From the NCBI GenBank assembly GCA_002104985.1, contig MCGO01000001.1, positions 62,001 to 126,000 on the forward strand: 64,000 nucleotides of DNA, read 5' to 3'. A program made the translations under genes and the position numbers. The stretch's first letter is position 1. Each line of letters opens with the position of its first letter. This document shows, piece by piece, positions 30,037 through 42,052 of this stretch. Source of the DNA: Rhizoclosmatium globosum (lineage: Eukaryota > Chytridiomycota > Chytridiomycetes > Chytridiales > Chytriomycetaceae). The notes below the pieces were generated by a model that did no database searches, was not told the DNA's origin, and was given only the letters and a program-made list of their open reading frames with translations.

Positions 30037-31033
30037 TCAGTCTTCCTTTCTCTTTTCCCCTGTCGCCTTTTCTGTGGTTGGAATGAAGCGTCGTCGGACG
30101 CTATCAATCATTTTCCAAAACCAAAAGAGGTTGAGACTATTCAATGAGACATTCAAGACCAGCAATAGAAGGGATGGTGCAATGGGAGCCTGTCTCTATT
30201 CGCGTAAAGGAATGCTGTAATGATTCCAGTTAATTGTTTACCAAGTTCTCAATCACGAAAGTACAACGCTACTGAACAACTCAATGCTACACCAGTTTCC
30301 CCAGCATATCCTGACTCCAAAGAATACAGAAAGCAAAAACACTCCATTCACCATTTGCAGCCATCCACCTGTCCATCCCAGCTTGTCGCACATCCATGAA
30401 TGTTCAAAAATGGCGTCGAGAGTTCGTACATTATGAATACGGCCCATAATAGAATAGGAAAGGTTGGAATCCCATGAAGAATACCAAGAATGCAAAGATT
30501 CCATGATAATGAAAGCGGGTCTTGTGATTCGATCGATACGTAAATGTCCCATATAAAATACCTAAGATGTTGTTGAGTTTGCGTCACCAGAACAGAGTTG
30601 GCACCTAAGATTACAGCAATAACTTTCCAGCTTGCACAGTGTATCCAAATAACTTGTCAGCATTAAGAACAGGATCATAGAATAGCGGATATGCGAGGTA
30701 TGGAAGAAGGATCGCATTGGTCATACTTGTGATCCTTTGTCTGCAATCATGTTCTGCGTTAGCATTCGGTATTATAGGAGACGATTAACAGACTCACCCC
30801 CAGTCTCTCTGTGTCTTCTATAATCGCCAAGTTCTTTTATGTTAGTAACTGCCTCAGAGGAAAGCTGTCTAAAGAAGCCGTACCTTTGGCCAGGATTTGT
30901 ACTGAGGCAGAAACAAGCCTGAAAGCCATCGACTACCAATGTATAGCAGCTGCCAACAGATTGCAGAGAGTACCATAAGCTTCCAGTGGTCCTTCATGAG
31001 TGGGACGCCCAGTGCCCCCCAAAGTGCTTCCAT
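30037..31033 (-). CDS. TLC-domain multi-pass membrane protein, copy 1
   Basis: TRAM-LAG1-CLN8 (TLC) domain protein of the TMEM56/TLCD type, an ER/Golgi-type lipid-related membrane family. Features: first span LMVLSAICWQLLYIGSRWL; FGYTVQAGKVIAVILGYFIWDIYV; FIMYELSTPFLNIH (the conserved pore-facing TLC motif); DKLGWTGGWLQMVNGVFLL; and a final helix NVSLNSLNLFWFWKMIDSVRRRF. Four to five short introns. One frame break at about 30395-30399, where CATGGATG would need one more T to give NIHWMCDKLG as in copy 3. Paralogues at 37045-38074 and 39380-40432 share orientation and exon layout. Biochemical activity unknown. Confidence 0.78.
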
Positions 31034-31192
31034 CTCTGTTTCCAAGTTTTGGGTCAAGAAAAGCAATGCTGAATTCTTCCGGAGCACGAGGGAGCACGAT
31101 CATTAATATCATCATAGTAATATTTTGGATTTACGTATAATTCTATGATTCAAGAAGTGACGATTGAAAAAACTTATCTTCAAGGGCGTTAA

Positions 31193-33300
31193 ATGACGCA
31201 GACAAAGACATCATGCCGTCGCTGCGTAGCCGGCCACCGGAAGTGCACATTTATTCCAGATCGAAAGTCATGCGAGCGGTGTGTCCGAAATGGGCACGAA
31301 TGTCTGTATGATGAGGTGTTACCCCGAATACCCCACGAAGCCGGGCCTGTACCCCGTGCTTCATTAGCCATCGATTATGCATACCCGTAATGGGCGGGAC
31401 TTCTTGCAAAGATGCGTAAAACTTGGGAGAGAGGAGGAATGTAGATCGGTATTTGCAAACCAACCAGGTGAAGTCCCTGGCCCAGATGGGATACTGATAC
31501 ACCTGTTTCGGGTTATTACACCGATGTTTCCGAAACCTTTATCTGGCTTGATCCAAAGAGATCAGAAAGTGTTGTGTCCAACTTGGCTTCATCAAATTTG
31601 GATCATCCATTGGTGTTGCAAATGTACCTTAAAGCCATGGAACAATCAGTGCAAGATATGGAGAAACAAACTTCGAATGTACAATATCCTGACTTAATGC
31701 CATCGTTGGATGACTGGTTGATTTGTTCGAAGTACTTGACGCAAAACGGAACTGCATCGCCTCGGTCCCGGGTGATCGACGCAGAATCATTTTTGGATAA
31801 TTTCTTTGAGAAGCCGGTAGTATTGCGGTTTGTGTTATGATGTTTTTATTATCTGGTTTGATGTTTTAATTCATGCAGATTTATCATGTGCGGTTGGGCT
31901 CTCATGAAAACAAAGAATACCACAGACGAAGGGCTTGCGTATTATAATAGGGCTCGTAAAGCCTTGATGCGATCAAATTGGACTGCATCTGTGGATATGG
32001 TGTTCGCATTTACAATGATTTATCAAACTGCTCGCAGTAAGTAACTATCAGAGAATGAAAAATAAGGATCGTAATGCAATACTGCAATAGTGCGTTTCCA
32101 GCCAACATTGGGAAACAGTTTTTGGATATGGCAGTAGAAATGGCTTTTGAACTAAGAATGGATGTAGATCCTGACGAGTCCCCTTGGCTGTCACACTTAA
32201 CTCCGCGACAAAAAGAAGAAAGGCGAAGAGTCTTTTGGAATTGTTTTGGAAATCTCAGTCATTATGCTGCCTCGGCACCAGGAGGCGATGTTCCACAATT
32301 TAAGCGTTTCAAGCAAGTCAAATTAAAGCCTGCGAGCCAGACCCTAGAACTAGTATTTTTGCCGTTCGACTCATTAATGTATACCTGGCCACTGCGAATG
32401 ATGATCTATTCTGTCAAACAACAACTGAGTGTTCCTCCCAAATCAACACAAGAAATTCTATCATTGGATTTGGAGTCATCACTTCGAGATCATCTACTCT
32501 TATTTCATTCAGTGTGTCCTCCCGGTTACATTCTGTCATTTGAAGATCCCTTGGAAATCTCACACTCTGAATCGGAACTATTTATTTCTCAAATTATTTC
32601 AGCAAGAGCACTATTATTCAACCTGAATCTTCAGTATCAGGCAACCATATCTGTTGTGTTCAGACCATTAATGTCGCTCGCCGCCCTTCCTTCGTGTCGG
32701 CCAATGTACCTCAGCCTTCAAGAACAAAAAGTGATAACAAACGCAATCAATCAGTGCCTCGAAGCAGCGTGGCGCATTTATTCGCTATACAAATTCGCAT
32801 TTCACTTTTCTCATCAAGGCGTTGAACAAAAACTACCGCTTGATGATTCAGAATATCAAAGTTATGATGGACATGAAGCCTTTGTTGTTTTCTGGTTTGT
32901 TTCTTGTAAACTGGATCCAACTTGGTTGCCTCTTATTCGGTTTGGTGACTGTAACTCGTTCGAATTGAGGCAAGGTTTAAGAACACTGCTGGACGCTTCT
33001 CCTCTCGAAAGCAACGGCGGAAATGTTGCGGCAGTTTTGAAAGCACAGCATGCCATGTTAGGAGAGATGGAGGAAGTTGCGCGAAGTGGAGTACGGAATC
33101 CATTGTTTAATGCTGAAGTTTCAAATCACGCTGAGATTTTAGGAATGGAAGTAACCTCACTTGATGTGCGAGATGGAAAAGGGAGTGTTTTGGAGCCGTT
33201 CTGCTATTTGGGATTTCTTGGGTTTGAGATTGGAGGCAAAATACAATGGAAAGGATGCAGCGAGGATTCTTGGCGGCTCTTTTGGAAATTAAACGCGTAA
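31193..33300 (+). CDS. Zn2Cys6 transcription factor, copy 1 (apparently frameshifted)
   Basis: Tandem relative of 33669-35789. The N-terminal zinc cluster is intact (CRRCVAGHRKC ... CERCVRNGHEC). The following sequence has lost one base near 31312-31318 relative to copy 2, so translation stops at 31388. A second missing base lies near 31405 inside the remnant of the second cluster (QRCVKLGREEEC). The middle homology region (31574-31830) and the long C-terminal fungal transcription factor domain (32074-33300; for example SPWLSHLTPRQKEERRRVFW and CNSFELRQGLRTLLDASP) are open and well conserved. Either a young pseudogene or an intact gene with assembly indels; the conservation of the large last exon favours the latter or very recent decay. 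Confidence 0.7.
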
Positions 33301-33668
33301 TTTGCATGAATACGTACATTGAAAGATATCAATCATAAAAAAAAGAAAATAAAAGACGAAGACGTCCAAGGTCACCGTTTTCCCGATTTCTGTTTGCTTC
33401 ATATAATCGCACCAGTCGCTCACCAAACCTCCGATTTGCTTACATCCAAAACATTTAACAGACAGACAGAAACTCTTTTGCAAATCTCCAAATTTTTGCT
33501 TTTGTGAATTTGGCTTTGGTGTGTTGATTAGAGTGTCTGAAACATACACTCAACGCCAAAACATAGACAAAACATACACTCTGAGATTTAGGGCTTGTTG
33601 AACTTGTTTAGTAGGGGGGTTCTCAAATAGGGGTGTCTAAGAGATTTAACCAAACCAGTATTTTTTGA
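33301..33668. other. spacer between tandem transcription factor genes
   Basis: AT-rich 368 bp with no recognised ORF, RNA or repeat. It must contain the promoter of copy 2. A run AAACATACAC...AAACATACACTC near 33540-33580 repeats twice. Confidence 0.5.
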
Positions 33669-35789
33669 ATGACCCAGACCAAGACATCATGCCGTCGCTG
33701 CGTAGCCGGTCGCCGAAAGTGCGCATTTATTGCAGATCGAAAGTCATGCGAGCGGTGCATCCGATTAGGGCATGAATGTCTGTATGATGAGGATGTTACT
33801 CCTCACGCTCCACGCAACCGAGTCTGTACCCCGTGCTTCATTAGCCATCGATTATGTGTACTCGGAGCGGATGGAAGCGCTTGTGAGAGATGCTTGAAAC
33901 TCGGAAGGGAAGATCAATGTCGCTATGTTTTACAATTGCCCCAGGACCAAGCCAACATAAACCCTGAACCTGTCATTCGCAATACTCCTGCTTCCAGCTA
34001 TAGCGATAATACATTCGAAGGATTTACATGGTCTGATCAACAAAGCTGGGGAAGTATTGGTTCAAACTTGGCTTCTCCAAATTTATCAACACACACATGG
34101 GCGATGCATTTGTTCCTTCAAGCAATGGAACAATCCGTCCAAGAACATGCAAAAGAACCGTTCGATATTGAGGATCCTGATTTGATGCCAACATTGGACG
34201 ACTGGTTGATTTGTTCAAATTACTTGACACGAAATGGAACTTCGCCGCCCTTATCCCGTGTGATTGATGCCACTTCATTTTTATCAGAATTCTTTCAAAA
34301 ACCAGCAGTATTAAGGTGCGTTTCATGTGAATTTCGTTTCCATTTCTCATAAATTCAACAGATACATTATGTGTTGCTGGGCTCTCATAAAAACAAAGAA
34401 TGCTGCAACAGAAGAAGGAATTCTGTATTATAATCGCGCTCGTAAAGCGTTAATTCGTTCGGACTGGACGTCGTCGGTGGATATGGTGTATGCCTTTACC
34501 ATGATTTACCAAACTGCATATTGTGCGTAAAAACATATTTCCAATCATTTAATAACAACTTATTTTGAGCAGTTCGGTTTCAGCCATCTATTGGTAAACA
34601 GTTTTTGGATATGGCCGTGGAAATGGCGTTTGAACTTGGGATGGACACTGATCCTGACGATTCGCCTTGGCTATCCCATTTAACTCCGAGGCAAAAAGAA
34701 GAACGGCGAAGAGTATTCTGGAACTGTTTTGGAAATCTCAGTCATCATGCTGCTTCATCGCCAGGAGGTGATGTTCCAGAATTTAACCGATTCAAGAAAG
34801 TCCAATTGAAGCCCGCGAGCCAAGTACTTGCCGACGGACCAGTCTTTTTGCCGTTTGACTCATTAATGTATACCTGGCCGTTGCGAATGATGATCTATTC
34901 TGTCAAACAAAAACTGAGTGTTCCTCCCAAATCAACACAAGAAATTCTATCATTGGATTTGGAGTCATCGCTTCGAGATCATCTACTCTTATTTCATTCA
35001 GTATGTCCTCCTGACTATATCCTGTCCTTTGAGGATCCTTTGGGGATCTCACCATCCGAATCCGAACTCTTTATTTCTCAAATTATTTCAGCCAGAGCGC
35101 TATTGTTCAACCTAAATCTACAATACCAAGCAACAATCTCTGTCGTTTTCAGGCCGATCATGTCGCTTGCTGCCCTTCCATCATGTCGGCCAATGTACCT
35201 CAGTTTAGACGAGCAAAAAGTCATCACAAACGCAATCAATCAGTGCCTCGAAGCTGCATGGCGTATTTATGCACTCTATATGTTCGCGTACCAATTTTCT
35301 CAACGAGGTGCGGAACAAAAGTTGCCTTTTGATGATTCAGAATACCAAAGCTATGATGGACACGAAGCTTTTATTGTTTTTTGGTTCGTATCGTGTAAGC
35401 TAGATCCGACATGGTTGCCAATCACGCGGTTTGGTGACTGTAATACCATGGAATTGAGGCGAGGCATGCGAGCACTACTTGAAGCTTCTCCTCTCGAAAG
35501 CAACGACGGGAACGTTGCAGTAGTATTAAAAGCTCAGCATGCCATGTTAGCTGAGATGGAGGAAGTTTCATTTACTGGAGTGCGGAATCCATTATTCAGC
35601 GCCGAAGTCTCGAATCATACGGAGATATTGGGAATGGAAGTGACTTCAATCGATTTGGTGGATGGAAAAAGGACCATCACTGAGCCATTCTGCTATTTGG
35701 GATTTCTTGGGTTTGAGATTGGAGGCAAAATACAATGGAAGGGACGGAGCGAGGATTCTTGGAGACTCTTTTGGAAATTAAACGCGTAA
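33669..35789 (+). CDS. Zn2Cys6 transcription factor with two tandem zinc clusters, copy 2
   Basis: Fungal-type DNA-binding regulator. Two zinc clusters occur back to back: CRRCVAGRRKC...CERCIRLGHEC (C-x2-C-x6-C-x8-C-x2-C-x6-C) and CTPCFISHRLC...CERCLKLGREDQC (same spacing, last gap 7). A linker and helical region precede the fungal-specific transcription factor domain (MALELG-type helix: MAVEMAFELGMDTDPDDSPW; LTPRQKEERRRVFWNCFGNL). Introns at about 34317-34362 and 34526-34573; the second uses GTGCGT and joins to FRFQPSIGKQF. Frame is intact. Target genes are unknown. Copy 1 directly upstream is about 80% identical in the last exon. Confidence 0.88.
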
Positions 35790-35908
35790 TTAACATAAAT
35801 AGATTGAAAGACACCAACCATCGAACTAGTGTCTGAGATTGGATCTTTGTCTTCGTTTTTCCCACCTTCACTCAAAAAACAGTTCAAAAAACAATCAACG
35901 AAACCAGT

Positions 35909-36971
35909 ATGGCTCCCGCCCAAGTCCCACAACGTACGATATTACCTCTTTCACCCTTTGACATACCTTTGTTTGAATGCCAATATCTGAATGCATCTGC
36001 CTCTGGATTTTGGTGATTCAATCCAGCCACCCGCAGCAGTTGCCTCCCACCTTGACCCCTTTCTTAAGACGGAAGCTAACTCTCTTTCCTAACAATATTA
36101 AGATCCTTTAATCGCCCACAAGATTTCGCTTCTCAGAGATGCTCGAGTAAAGCCAAAGCAGTTCCGCGAACTGGTCAACGAATTGGGGCTCATGATTGGA
36201 TACCACGCAACAGCCAACCTTGATTTGGTGGAGACAAAACAGGTGCAATTTATCTGGAAAGAAGGGCTTGCGTGTGGAACCTGACTGTGCGATATAACAG
36301 CTCGAGTCTCCTGTGGCCCCATTCACAGGCGTTAAGCTCAAGGACAAGATTGGTATCTTCCCAATTATGCGTGCCGGTTTGGGAATGGTCGACTGTAAGT
36401 CCATCGAGTTATCGTATCTTTCGTTGACATTGTATTCGTCAGCATTCTTGCAACTCATTCCATCTGCTCGCGTCCACCACCTCGGTTTATATCGCGAACA
36501 CGTACGTTTCTTTCAATCAACTGCTTTTGAATCTCATTGATTGGTATTTTTTTCAGAGCACCCTCCTTCCGGTCGAATACTACAACAAATTGCCAGCTCA
36601 GTGCTCAGTAGATCTCGGTTTTGTTGTGGACCCAATGTGTGCAACCGGTGGAACAGCCGTTGCCGCAATTAATCTTCTGAAGGTATGATTCGGTAGTTGT
36701 TAAGGTGTTCATAAATTAAATCGGATTATGTAGGAATGGGGGCTCAAGAAAATCAAGTTTGTTGCGTTGATTGGGTCAACGTATGGAATCAAGGTTCTGA
36801 GCGACGCCCATCCTGACGTTGAGATTCACGTCGGAGTCATTGACGACCAAATGACAGAGGCAGGATACATTGTTCCAGGATGCGGTGATGCTGGTGACAG
36901 GTATGTGATGCTTGTTTGTCAATGTATTACCTCGCTAATCTGTTGGTTAAAGAATCTTCAAAACTCTGTAA
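35909..36971 (+). CDS. FUR1: uracil phosphoribosyltransferase
   Basis: Pyrimidine-salvage enzyme making UMP from uracil and PRPP. Key features: [20 protein letters not shown] at the start; [14 protein letters not shown] (substrate contact region); HHLGLYREH; the PRPP-binding loop [14 protein letters not shown]; and the C-terminal uracil-binding segment [17 protein letters not shown]. Exon 1 has only nine codons (MAPAQVPQ plus split codon). Introns at about 35934-36102, 36243-36300, 36396-36442, 36501-36556, 36684-36733 and 36902-36953 keep frame. About 215 residues, normal for the family. Start at 35909 is the only ATG upstream of the conserved core. Confidence 0.93.
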
Positions 36972-37044
36972 ATGGCTCTTATCAAATTCATGCAAAACTT
37001 TCATATATTTATCGAATGAAGCGTATGATTGATATGTTGAGTGT

Positions 37045-38074
37045 CTATAACTCTGCGCTCTTTAATACGTAGTCCTGTCTTGGTTCGTGCTTCCAAAATC
37101 TTTGTCGACAGCCTCTTTCCATTCTTCGTTTCAAGCTTCGAAGCAACTTGAAGAACCATACAAGGTTTAGGATAGTTGAAGCAAGGTGAACTAGGGAAAA
37201 CAATACAGGCATTGGTCCATCATATTTGGAGGCTTCTCCTGCATTCTGCATTAAAAATACGAAGCTTATTTTAGGATTAGGCTATAATTACCAAAGAACT
37301 CGTAACTCGAAGAAATCCCGAACACGATCCGAACTCTGAAGAATACTAACACCAACAAGAACGCATTTATAAGTTGGATTCCACTCTCCTTCATCTCCAT
37401 CTGATTACATAACCAATGAAAAACGAGAAACGGTGTTGTGAGCTCCTGAATAAGGAAGGCCAGTGCGCTTTGAATTGCAAATGGGGCACTTCCAACCACA
37501 AAAACAAGAAATCCAGCAACAGATCTAAGAATCAAAAGAGAGTCACCGAGCTGAAAAGAGTTATATGTCTCCCACAGGTAGTAGCCTGTTTGGTTCTATT
37601 CGCGTCAGAGATTGTCGCCCTCGAAATACATCGAACTTGATGGAAGCACGTACCCATAGTGATAGAAAGAACGTCTACTGCTTTACTAGTCCAATCAATT
37701 TCTGCAGTATTATTTTTTGGGAGTTTTCCAATGAGAGATGTAGCCATACTGACTGCTAAGCAAGCATGACAGATGCTTACAATCTTGGAGCTAGAATATC
37801 ATATGAGCGTCAAAAGTGGATGTACTATTGCTTATGACGTACCCCCAGTCTCTTTCTGTAATCTAAATGAATCCTTAAACGTTCGGTTGGTCTTCTCAGA
37901 AACAACACTCACTTTATCCTGCGGCTTCTCTGTGAGCTTCAACCACTTTCTGGCCGATAACCGGCCTACTAGATATAACACCTGCCATCCAATGGCGGCG
38001 CCAAACACTGTCTCCCATCGCTGCTTTGCCCGTGGAGCGCCGTTTCCCCAGATGGAATCCATTAAGTCAATCAT
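37045..38074 (-). CDS. TLC-domain multi-pass membrane protein, copy 2 (divergent)
   Basis: Same architecture as copies 1 and 3 but more divergent. First helix VFGAAIGWQVLYLVGRLSAR, a second exon KIVSICHACLAVSMATSLIG, YYLWETYNSF at the start of the TLC core, QELTTPFLVFHWLC (TLC motif), IQLINAFLLVLVFF, and last helix TILNLVWFFKLLRSLKRRM. The loop after the first helix is longer than in the other copies and basic/polar. Introns (about 37252-37297, 37551-37616 and 37790-37841) restore one frame without indels. Role in lipid handling is inferred from the family only. Confidence 0.75.
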
Positions 38075-38324
38075 TTGTTGCGATCAAATTATTACAAATC
38101 GGATGGAAGAAATATAGAATATAATGCCCAAATGTTTACACGAAGTGTACTCGTCCAAAATGTAATTACCTACTGGCTTGCCAAGAACCAAAGTGACTCT
38201 TCATGGAAAGAAACCCAGAAACAAATCAATCACTATCCTACAATCAAAAAGGATTAGATTCGGATTTTTGCACATTATTTATTCTGTTTGATTGTTCCTC
38301 AGCTTCCAATCACATTTGAAATCC

Positions 38325-39270
38325 ATGAGCAACTCTCGAAAGCGTGCTTCCAAGAAGTCGACAAAGCCCCTGCTTTACATGCAAAGCGATGGACACGATC
38401 ACTTGACCCAACAGCCCCCTGAAATTGTCACCAAAATACTTGGACTGCTCGATGCTGTCAGTCTGGCCAAAGTTGGGCGAACCAACGTGAGAATGAACAC
38501 GCTCGCATCCCAGGAACTGCTTTGGAAGGAACTATGGTACTGTAACCCGTGGACTCACTTGATATGAATCTAACGACGGCTGATTTGAAAGCAAGTGGCG
38601 GTGGGCTGACAAAAAGCACCAAGAACATGCACTTCATCCTTTCGTCGATTACTCTGGAATCCTTGAGAAACTTACTCGTGAACAGAAGTTGGATGTGTTG
38701 AGACGGCGCGTGGTGAAGATCGCAAAGCTGGCAGAATTCAGTGAACAGAAGTTGAACGATCTCGTCGTGAAAACGACACCGGTTGGACTTCGTGGCGTTC
38801 GCATTTATAAACCGATTCGCTGTGGAAAGTGGCAGGTTGGCTTATATTACCGATGTTGATGCATATTGATCAGCATTGTAGGCTTCGTTCATTGCAGCTG
38901 AGCTTGATTCCACAAGACATGATTTGTCAAAGGTGGAACTATGTCTCTATGACTGGATATACGAAGACCTTTATGATGAAGGTAATTTTGCGCCCCGTTC
39001 GATGAAATAACTCGGTATTAACCAACTGCAATAGAGGACGAAGGGGAAATTCGTGTCAAGTTCTGGCCACATGGTACCCGTGGAAATGTTGATGGATCAG
39101 ATAATCCGTATGAAGTTCCTTACTACACAAAACCTGATGGACGCGTTCAAGTCCATCACTATCCACGCCATGAAAAACCAATGCGATTACTGGACTGGGG
39201 TTGGAGATTCGGAAATCCATATGTTATCTATACGAGCGTTGATCCACCAGTTCTCATAGAGGAAGATTAA
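38325..39270 (+). CDS. F-box protein (canonical, unrelated to the expanded family)
   Basis: Begins with a basic Ser/Lys-rich stretch (MSNSRKRASKKSTKP), then a good F-box: QQPPEIVTKILGLLDAVSLA ... NVRMNTLASQELLWKEL. After a first intron (about 38536-38593) comes KWRWADKKHQEHALHPF, a common post-F-box pattern, and a helical segment (TREQKLDVLRRRVVKIAKL). The C-terminal exons, after introns at about 38834-38881 and 38979-39033, encode a beta-rich domain (EIRVKFWPHGTRGN ... RLLDWGWRFGNPYVIY) that I do not recognise. Likely an SCF substrate receptor. Divergent from TLC copy 2. Confidence 0.72.
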
Positions 39271-39379
39271 ACGAGAACCAAACTTCCGTTTACTGAATAT
39301 TACCCCAAATGAACCAAATAAAAATCAATGAATGATTATAACAAATAATAGAATGTCCATTCGACCGTCAGCCCCATCT

Positions 39380-40432
39380 CTACTCATCCTTTGGTTCTCC
39401 CTTCTGTAAGTGCGTTACAGGTCGAGACGCAATACCACTGCTCCCACTTTCCGTCTTCTCGTAACGACCTCCTGGCTGGAATCGCCGTCTCACACTATCA
39501 ATCATCTTGTAGAACCAGAAGATATTGAGAGAGTTGAGAATCGCATTGATAACTGAAATCATAATCACGAGATAGAGAGGAATCTTTTCATACTGGTGGT
39601 ACATTTCAACTAGAACGAAGAATATCAGAACTTAAGTCTTCGTCATACTGAGCTTCCGACTTACCAAAAAGCCAGAAGCTGGAATACAGTCCAAACACAA
39701 TTCTCGCCAGGAAAAACACAATCAAGAGAATGATTCCATTGACGAGTTGCAGTGTGCCTCCAGTCATGCCCAGTTTATCGCAAACCCAGTGGATATTCAA
39801 GAACGGAGTCGACAGCTCATACATGATAAATACAGATCCATAATACTGAATGAAAGGCCTGAATGTGATCAAGTATACTGTGAAAGCTGAGACTCCATGA
39901 ACAATGAATCCAGGATCTCCCATAGTGAAGCAGACGTAAATGTCCCAGAGAAAGAAACCTTGATTAAGATTCGTGTGAGTTGGATATTGTCGCTGTTATG
40001 CTGAAGCTGAGAGCCTACCAAGGATCACTGCATTGACATCTCCAGCGTATTGAGTGTACCCAAACAACTTATCATTATACATTGCTGGATCGAATAAGAT
40101 TGGTACAGCCATTGCACACACGATAATCGCATTCACGAAAGATGCGAAACGGATACTGCAGTGAACACAGGTTCTGTCAGGGACAACCATTCCCAACCAA
40201 CGAATAAGCTTACCCCCAATCCATCTGTCGCATCTGAAAGTGCTTTTCGTTAGCTTCACCTCGCCTACATTAGAAATCAAACCTTGTCCCAAGTTCTATA
40301 CTGATGAATCCAATTGCTGGACGCCCATCGAGCAGCAAGATAGATGAGATGCCAGACAGCTGCAGATATCAGAACAACTAAGGCATGGTTCTTCAAAGCA
40401 GGTACGCCGAGGGCATCGAAAATGGCGTCCAT
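39380..40432 (-). CDS. TLC-domain multi-pass membrane protein, copy 3
   Basis: Best preserved of the three paralogues. N-terminal helix VVLISAAVWHLIYLAARWAS; HQYRTWDK then MRQMDWG across two introns; SFVNAIIVCAMAVPILFDP; FGYTQYAGDVNAVILG; FIMYELSTPFLNIHWVCDKL (TLC motif); LQLVNGIILLIVFFLARIVF; and the C-terminal helix NAILNSLNIFWFYKMIDSVR with a basic tail. Start set at the ATG at 40432 because it aligns with copy 1; an in-frame upstream ATG at 40468 would add 12 residues. Function beyond TLC membership is unknown. It sits next to two FAD-oxidoreductase copies on the same strand. Confidence 0.82.
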
Positions 40433-40529
40433 GTCAGGTTTCTGTTGAACAATGATCACCACATTCACGTGACCGGATAAACTTCAAGACGAACAAAATG
40501 AACCCAACAACACATGTGGCGTTTATTAC

Positions 40530-41901
40530 TCATACGTAGATTCCAACCGCCGCCAACACTGCTAATACGGTTGCTATCATCCACCATGCAACGCATTCTA
40601 TCCCACTTTCCTTTTTATCCACACGTAAATGCTCGGGGGTCTTGTACAGAAACTTCTGATGCATTTCGTTCCAATTCGTGCCTAAGAACATCCTCTCCGA
40701 CTTGGACAGCCTTGCAGCCCACTTTCCAAATGTCCCAATCGGGGTTTGCACAACTCCGCCGAAACGTCCAATGGTTACAATGAATAGACCGCCAGGCGTT
40801 GATTTCGTATATAGCGCAGAAGCAGGTTTGCCAGCGATTGCGTTGATGATGTTCGTACAAATGACGGGCGACTGGAAACGTGTTGCGAGGTATGCCAGTT
40901 TCGCGTCGTCCAACGTTGATACGTCTCCAACAGCGTACATGTGTGGGAAATCTTTGAGTTGGCCAGTTGGTTCTACCAAAATGAAGCCGCGGGGATCGAG
41001 AGTTTCGGGGAGGGATTTAGCAAGGAATGTCGTGTTTGGACGGATGGATCCCGTGCAAATGAACTGTACGTCACTTTGAATTATTTGACCAGATGTTGTG
41101 GCGATTTTGTGAGGGCTGAGGTTGTATGGTTTTCCATCTGGGAGAAGTGTTGTGCTCCGGGAAGAAGTGCAGCTCGGGTATTCAACAGAACTTCAACCCC
41201 GAGGGAGGAGAGTTGTGAGTTTACTTCTTTCGTAGTTGCGACACTGGGAGCAATCTTGTCCATAAGAACTGAGGCGGAATGGATTATTGTGACTTTCTTG
41301 CCAGGAAGTCTGTCGCAATTTCACCGGCAAGCTCGATGCCCACAACTAATTAATGCAAGATATTAGTATCGAAAAACAACGTCAATTGTTCAGCGAGTCA
41401 AACGTTACCTCCACCACCAACGATAACAACTGATTCAGACTTTTCAACAGCCCTCTGAATTCTTTCCATCTCATTCACATAATCATCCTTTGAAATAAAT
41501 GATGTTCCTCCAGGTGCAGGCTGAGAAACGCCCGTCGCAATTACCAGGTAATCAAAGACAATCGTTTCCCCATTTCACAGCTTGACTTCTTTCTCAGTCA
41601 TTGTTTCAGCACGAGCTTGAATCACTCTGGAGTTCCTGTTGTGTTGGAATAGGCTGGAGTAAGGAATCCAGGTGTGTTGGGCGTAGTTTGGTTCAACCGC
41701 CGCACGAAGTCCTCCTACTTGATAGTAAAATGCTTCGCGCTCCTCGATTAAGATAATGTTTGCCTATGGTAGATGAAGATGAGTCGAGGGGATTGCAAAG
41801 AAGGAAGATGGTACCTTGGTTCTCAGGCTCTTATCAAGGCCTTCAGCAACACCCTTGCCGGCAAAGGAGCCTCCAATTATCACAATAGTAGGTACTGGCA
41901 T
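40530..41901 (-). pseudogene. AIF/FSP1-like FAD oxidoreductase, copy 1 (disrupted)
   Basis: Pyridine nucleotide-disulphide oxidoreductase of the AIFM2/FSP1 type. The N-terminal FAD motif TIVIIGGSFAGKGVAEGL is intact and a short intron follows. The second nucleotide-binding motif (VVIVGGG) is split by an intron, and the FAD-contact motif HMYAVGDVSTLDD is present. The end is hydrophobic (ATVLAVLAAVGIY), suggesting a tail anchor. Two lesions: TGA at 41575-41577 where copy 2 has TCA (Ser in KLSNG), and one missing base near 41140-41158 relative to copy 2. The nonsense change is a substitution, so decay is more credible here than for the frameshift-only genes. Confidence 0.7.
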
Positions 41902-42052
41902 ATTTGTACTGTGCTTTTAACTTGATGGATTTGTGGTCTGGGAAATGATGAGTGATTGGAAATCCTGTAAATGGTTTGAAATCATTAAAAAAATGCTTAC
42001 GTTTATACTGCCAGGAATTTATTTATGCATTCATATATCATGCAAATATCAA

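Noticed and set aside
31193..31388. Treating the 65-codon zinc-cluster frame as a separate small regulator gene
   Set aside because: Alignment with the tandem copy shows that it is the 5' part of a larger gene interrupted by single-base losses.
38325..39270. ApaG/FBXO3-like C-terminal domain
   Set aside because: The expected Gly-rich ApaG pattern is not visible in the translated exons.
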